Origin: Bacteroidota bacterium
GTDB taxonomy: Bacteria > Bacteroidota > Rhodothermia > Rhodothermales > UBA10348
Direction of reading: 5' to 3'
Assembly: GCA_018623785.1 (NCBI GenBank)
Contig: JAAZVD010000105.1
Span: forward strand, 1 to 5,928
Length of the DNA: 5,928 nt
The notes under the pieces are model-generated. The model had not been told where the DNA came from. It ran no database searches and was given only the letters and a program-made list of their open reading frames with translations. Shown in pieces: positions 1 through 4,766 of the stretch (its first letter is position 1; each line of letters starts with the position of its first letter). The position numbers were made by a program, and so were the translations under genes.

Positions 1-113
1 CCGATGCCATCGCCCTCGATGAATGGAATGATGGGTGTGTCCGGGACGTTCAGGGTTCCATTGGCCATGGTCACGCTGTGGCCACCGGTGGGGGTCTCGA
101 GATGATCGTACAT
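1..113 (-). CDS. icd: Isocitrate dehydrogenase [NADP+], N-terminal part (runs off left edge)
   Basis: Only the first 37 codons are present; the rest lies beyond base 1. Isocitrate dehydrogenase oxidatively decarboxylates isocitrate to 2-oxoglutarate with NADP+ in the cytoplasmic TCA cycle. The translated start contains '[20 protein letters not shown]' at residues 18-37. This matches the N-terminal block of bacterial NADP-type Icd (E. coli has NG-LNVP--PIIP-IEGDGIG), including the GDGIG turn at the start of the fold. The ATG at 113-111 is the only ATG between the upstream in-frame stop (131-129) and the conserved block, apart from one at 68-66 that would remove residues aligning with E. coli Icd. 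No Shine-Dalgarno is visible. It is on the same strand as the glycosyltransferase gene but 143 bases downstream of it, so it may have its own promoter. The family is clear although only about a tenth of the gene is visible. Confidence 0.85.
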   Translation of the reverse strand, partial: MYDHLETPTGGHSVTMANGTLNVPDTPIIPFIEGDGI

Positions 114-256
114 CGGATGTAGACTCGTCTAGTGGTTGATCGGAATCAGACTGAAGGCGGAAAATCGCTTCTTTATGCCGAATGAGCGAGTGAAAATCAG
201 GGGAAGGGCGCACTGACCCGGCATTCCACTGCAAATGGCACGACTGGCTCTGTGCC

Positions 257-988
257 TTACAGCCGCCCGAAGTGAGAGCGAAGTCGTAACTCCCACACCT
301 TCCACATGGCCTCCCGAACAATGGCTTTGCTCATCTTGGACCGCCCTTCGGTACGCTCCGTGAAAACGATGGGCACTTCGGCCAGTCGGAATCCTTTTTT
401 CCACGCCTTGTAATTCATCTCGATCTGGAAAGAGTATCCATTCGAGTTCACTTCGTCCAAATCGATGGCCTCCAGTACCTCCCGACGAAAGCACTTGAAC
501 CCTGCCGTAACATCCTGCAGCGTCAAACGCGTAATGGCGCGGGTGTAGATACCAGCCGAGTAGGAAAGAATCAGACGGGAGAGAGGCCAGTTCATGATCC
601 GCACACCGCCGATGTACCGGGATCCAATGACTACGTCCGCTTCATCAGCGTCAATGGGCGCCACCAGACGCGGAAGGTCGGCAGGGTTGTGGGACAGATC
701 AGCATCCATCTCGCATACGCGAGTGTATGCCCTCTCCAAAGCGTAGCGAAATCCGGTGATGTACGCCGTGCCCAGGCCGAGTTTACCGGCTCGGCGCACC
801 AAATGGACACGGTCCGGGTGTGTAGTTATCAACCCGTCTACGATATCCCCCGTGCCGTCTGGACTGCCATCATCTACGACGAGCACGTGAAACGAACCCG
901 GTAGCTCCAGAACCTGGTTGACCACATGACCGATGTTCTCGGCCTCATTATAGGTTGGGATTACGACGAGCGTCTGCGCCGACTGCAT
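257..988 (-). CDS. Glycosyltransferase family 2, polyprenol-phosphate mannose synthase type
   Basis: A 243-residue GT-A fold glycosyltransferase, close to the full length of single-domain bacterial polyprenol/dolichol-phosphate mannosyltransferases. Such enzymes transfer mannose from GDP-mannose to a polyprenyl phosphate at the inner membrane face; the lipid-linked sugar then feeds protein O-mannosylation or envelope glycan assembly. Visible motifs are PTYNE (11-15), DDGSPDGT (39-46, nucleotide binding), GLGTAY (71-76), the metal-binding MDADLSH (94-100, with the DAD core), GSRY (122-125), GYSFQIEM (184-191) and RTEGRSKMS (212-220). All are characteristic of the DPM1/Ppm1 group. There is no C-terminal membrane segment, so membrane contact is presumably peripheral. 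The start lies 39 bases after the zinc-finger gene's stop, suggesting it is the third gene of the sigma/anti-sigma transcript. The upstream sequence is C-rich with no Shine-Dalgarno. The sugar and lipid acceptor are inferred from family resemblance; a glucosyl- or other DPM1-like transferase is possible. Confidence 0.9.
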   Translation of the reverse strand: MQSAQTLVVIPTYNEAENIGHVVNQVLELPGSFHVLVVDDGSPDGTGDIVDGLITTHPDRVHLVRRAGKLGLGTAYITGFRYALERAYTRVCEMDADLSHNPADLPRLVAPIDADEADVVIGSRYIGGVRIMNWPLSRLILSYSAGIYTRAITRLTLQDVTAGFKCFRREVLEAIDLDEVNSNGYSFQIEMNYKAWKKGFRLAEVPIVFTERTEGRSKMSKAIVREAMWKVWELRLRSHFGRL

Positions 989-1027
989 CCGATCGGGGAC
1001 TGGCGGGGAGGAAGGTCAGGATGAGGG

Positions 1028-1375
1028 CTATCCCTCGTCCTTTGAAAATGCCTCACTGTTACGGAGGAAGAACATGGTATGTTCAGCCAGCTCGGCGGGG
1101 ACCACGATATCGTCCAACTGTTTGGTCATATCGATTGTTTGGCGGTACTGGTCCATGTAATGGCTGCAGCACTTACACATATCCATGTGCTCCTCGAACT
1201 GGGCCATTGTCTTCTCGTCGAGTGTACCCTCGACGTAGTCCGCCAGAAACTCGTTCACCTTCTCGCAGCCGGGCGCCAAGCCCAAGGCTGTCTTGAGTGC
1301 GGTTAGAAATTTCATCGTCTGAACAGTGGGGGTAATCTTCGGGTTAAGATATCGGATTCCACCTTGCGGAATCAT
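1028..1375 (-). CDS. Small zinc-finger (zf-HC2 type) putative anti-sigma factor
   Basis: A 115-residue soluble protein with a zf-HC2/RsrA-like zinc site: Cys37 in 'PGCEKVNEFLADYVEGTL', then His63-x3-Cys67-x2-Cys70 in 'HMDMCKCC', with an extra Cys69 in the middle. Proteins of this type bind and hold an ECF sigma factor; some release it when the cysteines are oxidised. There is no transmembrane helix, so it should act in the cytoplasm. The C-terminal part (about 71-115) has no domain I recognise. Its ATG overlaps the sigma-factor stop by one base (TAATG), which suggests translational coupling and is why I chose this start. The ATG at 1315-1313 (Met21, followed by KFLTALK) is a real alternative and resembles the usual start of this family. 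The anti-sigma role rests on motif plus neighbourhood; redox sensing is only a possibility. Confidence 0.8.
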   Translation of the reverse strand: MIPQGGIRYLNPKITPTVQTMKFLTALKTALGLAPGCEKVNEFLADYVEGTLDEKTMAQFEEHMDMCKCCSHYMDQYRQTIDMTKQLDDIVVPAELAEHTMFFLRNSEAFSKDEG

Positions 1376-2046
1376 TATTGTCTCGGCAATCGCCTCATAT
1401 GCGGGTCGAGCAATTTCCGAAGCGCACCCCGGGCTCTGTGCAGCCGTACCCTGACGGCTCCCGAACTTATGTCCAGCATCTTTGCGACCTCATCTGTCGA
1501 GTACTCTTCAATGTCTCGAAGTGTTACAACAGTCCTGTAATCCTCTGGGAGCTCTTCTATGCCCCGCCGTACCAGTTGTTGACGATCCGAGTATTCCGTT
1601 ACACGGGCCGGATCCCATACGGCTGGAGTTTCGACGAACATACCGCGGTTGAACTGCGGCTGCATGCGCTCCACTTCCTGATCCTCCAGCGAACTGAGCC
1701 GTCGCGACTTTCGAAGGGAGGCACGCGCCAGATTGATCCCGATAGCATACAGCCAGGTCGTCAGTTTCGATTCCCGGCGGAACGTATTCATACGTTGATA
1801 AGCCTGCAGAAACGTTTCCTGCAAGATGCTCTCGGCCTCATCATCATCACCCACAATCCGTACGATGACCCTGAACAGCCTGGGGGACTCCTGTACCACC
1901 AGTTGCTCGAAGGCTTTTTCGTCGCCGGCCATCAGCGCTTCCAGACTTATGGCATCTTCGGCACCGTCTGCCGTCGAGGTGACCATATCACCTGTGTCGG
2001 GCGGCGCACCAGCACGTTCTGGCTTCGCTTTGTTCGTTGGCTTCAT
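1375..2046 (-). CDS. ECF-type RNA polymerase sigma factor
   Basis: An extracytoplasmic-function sigma-70 factor of 223 residues from the chosen start. Region 2 spans about residues 43-113: 'DDEAESILQETFLQAYQ' is the core-binding and -10 recognition helix, followed by 'FRRESKLTTWLYAIGINLAR'. Region 4 spans about 158-213: 'LPEDYRTVVTLRDIEEYST' and the helix-turn-helix 'EVAKMLDISSGAVRVRLHRA' for -35 recognition. No sigma-3 domain lies between them, as expected for ECF factors. The reading frame extends upstream to an ATG at 2103, but the extra 19 residues are cysteine-, asparagine- and lysine-rich and unlike the family. I prefer the ATG at 2046; the ATG at 1986 is also possible because conserved sequence begins only around residue 31. 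The gene is followed by the zinc-finger putative anti-sigma gene with a one-base overlap, the typical ECF/anti-sigma arrangement, and is divergent from the pdh operon. Confidence 0.9.
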   Translation of the reverse strand: MKPTNKAKPERAGAPPDTGDMVTSTADGAEDAISLEALMAGDEKAFEQLVVQESPRLFRVIVRIVGDDDEAESILQETFLQAYQRMNTFRRESKLTTWLYAIGINLARASLRKSRRLSSLEDQEVERMQPQFNRGMFVETPAVWDPARVTEYSDRQQLVRRGIEELPEDYRTVVTLRDIEEYSTDEVAKMLDISSGAVRVRLHRARGALRKLLDPHMRRLPRQ

Positions 2047-2052
2047 GTAGAG

Positions 2053-2083
2053 AGTATAACAGGACAGAGTGTGTCGCTTGCAA
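2053..2083 (-). promoter_or_regulatory. Possible sigma-70-like promoter of the sigma/anti-sigma/glycosyltransferase transcript
   Basis: Read on the minus strand, TTGCAA (2083-2078) and TATACT (2058-2053) resemble -35 and -10 boxes, matching 4 of 6 and 5 of 6 consensus positions. The spacer is 19 bases, or 18 if the -10 is read one base upstream as TTATAC. Initiation about seven bases past the -10 would fall on or next to the A of the ATG at 2046, implying a leaderless or very short-leader mRNA. The long spacer and imperfect -35 make this tentative, and promoters in Bacteroidota relatives often differ from the E. coli consensus. Confidence 0.25.
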
Positions 2084-2293
2084 TTTTTCCGGTTGGGAAT
2101 CATTGCAATAGATCAAACTACACAGCACACCATAGAAAACCGAATCCGCTCACCGCACGTTTTTCGATTTTTGTGACTTTTTTCGCCCAGTCGAAGTACG
2201 GATGCATCAGAGTCCTCGTCAAATGGTGCCTTGCCCCGTCACTGAGGAGCTGTTCCTGTCCTCGGCTACGTCAGAGAAAAGCGCTTCCGACTG

Positions 2294-2327
2294 CTAAGCC
2301 TGTAATAACAAGTAATCACAGGCTTGG
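2294..2327 (+). repeat. Inverted repeat / stem-loop in the pdhA leader region
   Basis: AAGCCTGT (2296-2303) and ACAGGCTT (2318-2325) are perfect 8-bp complements around a 14-base AT-rich loop. As RNA the stem extends outward by a U-G wobble (2295/2326) and a C-G pair (2294/2327). It lies about 120 bases upstream of the pdhA ATG and is followed directly by the palindrome TCAAATTTGA, with no T-run, so it is not an ordinary intrinsic terminator. It could be a dimeric regulator's operator or a leader-RNA hairpin; the sequence alone does not decide. Confidence 0.5.
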
Positions 2328-2448
2328 TCAAATTTGAGTTAACCGCCGGTACATTTTCGTCTCCTGTTGTATCATTCGTGGCTGCCTCGTCTTTCCACGA
2401 CGGGCTGCAATCATTGAGACCAATCTTTTCAACCACATCAGTCGCTAC

Positions 2449-3600
2449 ATGGCAAAGCAGACGAAGAAGGCGCCGGCACGCAGGAAGAGCACCACATCGC
2501 GTGCCAAGAGTGCCGCTAAGGCCAAGGACCCGGTGGGCATGTCTGTCGTCCCCGATACCCTCAGCTTTTCTCAGGAGTTCGACACCTACCCTGCAGGCAA
2601 ATACACGCACGAGGAGCTGGGCCTTAATGAGGACCAGGTCATCGCCATGTATCGCAACATGCTGCTGCAGCGACGATTCGAGGAGCGGGCAGCCCAGATG
2701 TACGGAAAGCAGAAGATTGCCGGTTTCCTGCATCTCTACATAGGGCAGGAGGCTATCTCGACGGGCACAGCCACTGCCATGAAAATCGGCACGGACTCCC
2801 TGATCACGGCATACCGGGATCATGGTCACGCACTTGCCCTCGGCATGAGCGCAAATGAGGGCATGGCCGAAATGTTTGGTAAGATCGGCGGATGTTCCAA
2901 GGGCAAAGGCGGCTCCATGCACTTTTTCGACAAGGAGAATCGCATGTTCGGCGGGCACGGTATCGTGGGTGCCCACGTTCCCGTCGGGGTCGGAATGGCC
3001 TTTGCGCACAAATACAAGGAGGACGGCGGTGCGGCTATTGCTTTCTACGGCGATGGTGCGGCCGGCCAGGGCGCCATACACGAGGCCGCCAACCTGATGT
3101 CCATCTATGAACTGCCTGCCATTCTGGTTGTCGAAAATAACCAGTATGCCATGGGCACCGCCGTTCACCGAGCCTTCGGGCAAACCGAATTCTCGCATTG
3201 GGCAGCTTCCTACGGTGTGCGCGGCGCGGTGGCCGATGGAATGGATGTGTTTTCCGTGATCAAAGCTATGCAGGATGCACTGGCCGAGGCGCGGGATAAC
3301 AAGCCAACCATGATGGAAATACGTACGTACCGCTACCGGGGGCATTCGATGTCTGACCCGCAGAAGTACCGCACCAAGGAAGAGCTGGATGCCAAGAAAA
3401 ACGAGGACCCCATCCTTCGTTTGAAAGCCTATCTGCTCGACCGCAACGTCACGGACGAGAAAACGCTGGATGCCATTGACGAGGACGTCAAGGAAGAGGT
3501 CATGGCATCGGTCGAGTTTGCCGAGAACAGCCCGGCTCCCGACCTGGACACCATCTACGACGACGTCTACGATTCACGGGACTACCCCTACCTCGCCTGA
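2449..3600 (+). CDS. pdhA: Pyruvate dehydrogenase E1 component, alpha subunit
   Basis: With PdhB this forms the thiamine-diphosphate-dependent E1 heterotetramer, which decarboxylates pyruvate and reductively acetylates the lipoyl arm of E2 in the cytoplasm. The 383-residue protein has the family blocks in order: 'RRFEERAAQMYG' (75-86), 'YIGQEA' (97-102), 'YRDHGHALALG' (122-132), 'GGSMHFF' (154-160), 'GGHGIVGAHVPVG' (168-180), the ThDP/Mg motif from GDG (201-203) to NN (230-231), and the loop 'YRYRGHSMSDP' (294-304) that covers the active site and carries the serines phosphorylated in eukaryotic homologues. The N-terminal 26 residues are an unusual basic tail: ten Lys/Arg, no acidic residue, the rest mainly Ala, Ser and Thr. 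It precedes the start of family homology by some 40 residues. The ATG has no Shine-Dalgarno; the nearest later in-frame Met is Met31. It is the first gene of pdhA-pdhB-pdhC. A branched-chain 2-oxo acid E1 is less likely given the neighbours. Confidence 0.95.
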   Translation: MAKQTKKAPARRKSTTSRAKSAAKAKDPVGMSVVPDTLSFSQEFDTYPAGKYTHEELGLNEDQVIAMYRNMLLQRRFEERAAQMYGKQKIAGFLHLYIGQEAISTGTATAMKIGTDSLITAYRDHGHALALGMSANEGMAEMFGKIGGCSKGKGGSMHFFDKENRMFGGHGIVGAHVPVGVGMAFAHKYKEDGGAAIAFYGDGAAGQGAIHEAANLMSIYELPAILVVENNQYAMGTAVHRAFGQTEFSHWAASYGVRGAVADGMDVFSVIKAMQDALAEARDNKPTMMEIRTYRYRGHSMSDPQKYRTKEELDAKKNEDPILRLKAYLLDRNVTDEKTLDAIDEDVKEEVMASVEFAENSPAPDLDTIYDDVYDSRDYPYLA

Positions 3601-3602
3601 GA

Positions 3603-3633
3603 ACAGGTATGAGGGCCTCGGCGGCCCACCTGT
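3603..3633 (+). promoter_or_regulatory. Hairpin in the pdhA-pdhB gap
   Basis: Starting three bases after the pdhA stop, ACAGGT (3603-3608) pairs with ACCTGT (3628-3633), and GGGCC (3613-3617) pairs with GGCCC (3623-3627) around the loop UCGGC. A four-base bulge (AUGA, 3609-3612) lies on the left side only. The total is 11 perfect pairs. No U-tract follows, so it is unlikely to terminate transcription. A role in mRNA end protection, processing or partial attenuation is inference. Confidence 0.55.
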
Positions 3634-3675
3634 CCGGGACACTCCAGCGAACCCCAACTCAATTTTTATTCCACA

Positions 3676-4659
3676 ATGGCAGTTTTACAGTTCAGAGAGG
3701 CGCTTCGTGCAGCCATGACCGAGGAGATGGAGCGTGATGAGCGCGTTTTCCTGATGGGCGAGGAGGTTGCCGAGTACAACGGCGCCTACAAGGTCAGCGA
3801 AGGCATGCTTGAGAAGTTTGGCCCCAAGCGCATCATCGATACTCCTATCTCCGAGAACGGCTTCTGCGGTCTCGGTGTCGGAGCGGCTATGAGCGGTCTG
3901 CGCCCGATCATCGAGTTCATGACGTTCAACTTCTCGTTTGTTGCCATCGATCAGATCATCAACAATGCAGCCAAGATCCGCTACATGTCCGGTGGTCAGT
4001 TCGATGTGCCCATTGTATTCCGCGGCGCCAACGGCGCAGCGGGTCAGCTGGCTGCAACGCACAACACATCGACCGAGAGCATCTACTCGACGATTCCCGG
4101 ACTCAAAGTCATCGCCCCGTCCAACCCGGACGATGCAAAGGGTCTCCTGAAGTCGGCCATACGCGACAACAACCCCGTCATCTTCCTCGAGTCCGAAGTC
4201 ATGTTCGGTATGAAGGGCGAAGTCTCGGATGCGGAGGACTACATCATCCCGATCGGAAAAGCCCGGATTGCGAGGGAAGGTACGGACGTAACGATCGTAG
4301 CCCACTCCAAGAGCTACCACATTGCCATGCGTGTGGCAGAGCGGCTTGAGGAGAACGGTTACAGTGCCGAGGTCATCGACCCGCGGACCATCCGTCCTTT
4401 GGACATCGATACGATTGTCGATTCGATCAAGAAGACCAACCGCTGCGTCATCATCGATGAAAGCAACCCATACGCGAGCATTTCCTCGGAAATCACGTTC
4501 CAGATCCAGGATCGGGCATTCGATTTCCTGGATGCGCCCATCAAGCGTATTACGGCCAAGGATGTGCCGGCGCCGTACGCCAAGAACCTTATCGAATACT
4601 ACATGCCTCAGGAAGAGGATGCCTACCAGGCCTGCTTGAGCGTGATGTACGCCAAGTAA
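3676..4659 (+). CDS. pdhB: Pyruvate dehydrogenase E1 component, beta subunit
   Basis: Partner of PdhA in the E1 heterotetramer; it supplies the catalytic glutamate side of the ThDP site and the C-terminal transketolase domain that helps contact E2. The 327-residue length is normal. The pyrimidine-binding domain shows 'MGEEVAEYNGAYKVSEG' (27-43), 'DTPISENGFCGLGVGAA' (55-71), 'FRGANGAAGQLAATH' (115-129) and 'PGLKVIAPSNPDDAKGLL' (141-158). The C-terminal domain shows 'GTDVTIVAHS' (202-211), 'EVIDPRTIRPLD' (232-243), 'DESNPYASISSEI' (261-273) and 'DVPAPYAKNLIEYYMP' (296-311), forms familiar from Bacteroidota-group sequences. The usual His-Ser-Gln after the Gln/Thr-His position reads His129-Asn130-Thr131; the histidine is kept. 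It starts 75 bases after pdhA, with an AT-rich leader (CAATTTTTATTCCACA) and no Shine-Dalgarno. An E1-beta of another 2-oxo acid dehydrogenase is possible but less likely. Confidence 0.95.
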   Translation: MAVLQFREALRAAMTEEMERDERVFLMGEEVAEYNGAYKVSEGMLEKFGPKRIIDTPISENGFCGLGVGAAMSGLRPIIEFMTFNFSFVAIDQIINNAAKIRYMSGGQFDVPIVFRGANGAAGQLAATHNTSTESIYSTIPGLKVIAPSNPDDAKGLLKSAIRDNNPVIFLESEVMFGMKGEVSDAEDYIIPIGKARIAREGTDVTIVAHSKSYHIAMRVAERLEENGYSAEVIDPRTIRPLDIDTIVDSIKKTNRCVIIDESNPYASISSEITFQIQDRAFDFLDAPIKRITAKDVPAPYAKNLIEYYMPQEEDAYQACLSVMYAK

Positions 4660-4674
4660 GCTCCGGTATCCTTG

Positions 4675-4700
4675 CGGGCCGTCAACGAATTGAGGGCCCG
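4675..4700 (+). promoter_or_regulatory. Strong hairpin in the pdhB-pdhC gap
   Basis: CGGGCC (4675-4680) pairs with GGCCCG (4695-4700). After a G-G mismatch (4681/4694), TCAA (4682-4685) pairs with TTGA (4690-4693), leaving the tetraloop CGAA (4686-4689). That is ten Watson-Crick pairs in 26 bases, starting 16 bases after the pdhB stop. The following sequence, TCTGACATAG, is not a U-tract, so this is not a canonical intrinsic terminator and pdhC is probably still cotranscribed. A shorter near-palindrome, CGGTTCGAGCCG, follows at 4720-4731. A processing or stability element is a reasonable inference. Confidence 0.6.
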
Positions 4701-4766
4701 TCTGACATAGCCGTCCATCCGGTTCGAGCCGCGGCGGCCCACATTGACACAAGCCTATAGAATCCC

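Larger units (their letters stand above)
2047..2448. other. Divergent intergenic region between sigma-factor gene and pdhA
   Basis: This 402-base stretch has no credible gene: open frames crossing it are tails of frames antisense to the neighbouring genes and match nothing I recognise. It must contain the promoters for both divergent operons. Visible structure includes two TTGCAAT copies (2078-2084 and 2103-2109), three T-runs of 5, 5 and 6 bases at 2160-2164, 2168-2172 and 2178-2183, an inverted repeat at 2296-2325, and the perfect palindrome TCAAATTTGA at 2328-2337. A TACATTTT at 2350-2357 vaguely resembles the Bacteroidota -7 element (TAnnTTTG), but no TTTG lies at the right distance upstream. 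I cannot name a pdhA promoter with confidence. Confidence 0.6.

Noticed and set aside
237..256. GGCAC/GTGCC inverted repeat directly after the glycosyltransferase stop codon, considered as a terminator
   Set aside because: Only five base pairs with a ten-base loop and no U-tract on the minus strand; too weak to call.
2047..2103. Extension of the sigma factor to the upstream ATG at 2103
   Set aside because: The extra 19 residues are unlike ECF sigma N-termini and the stretch contains a promoter-like sequence; the ATG at 2046 or 1986 is more likely.
1378..2337. 319-codon open frame on the plus strand antisense to the sigma-factor gene
   Set aside because: It mirrors the sigma-factor gene, its translation resembles no family I know, and it continues only into non-coding sequence. 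The opposite strand has clear ECF sigma domains.
2413..2424. ATTGAGACCAAT just upstream of pdhA, resembling a PdhR half-site (ACCAAT)
   Set aside because: PdhR boxes have ATTGGT and ACCAAT around three bases; here the left half and spacing do not fit, and PdhR is a gammaproteobacterial regulator.
2266..3345. 359-codon open frame on the minus strand antisense to pdhA
   Set aside because: It is a shadow of the strongly conserved pdhA frame, His/Gly/Val-rich, with no recognisable domain.
4675..4700. Hairpin after pdhB considered as an intrinsic terminator
   Set aside because: The stem is strong but no U-run follows, and pdhC, part of the same complex, begins 66 bases later on the same strand.
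3685..4752. 355-codon open frame on the minus strand antisense to pdhB
   Set aside because: It lies almost wholly opposite pdhB, whose conserved motifs are unambiguous. The antisense translation is Asp/Arg/Val-rich noise typical of GC-biased third positions.
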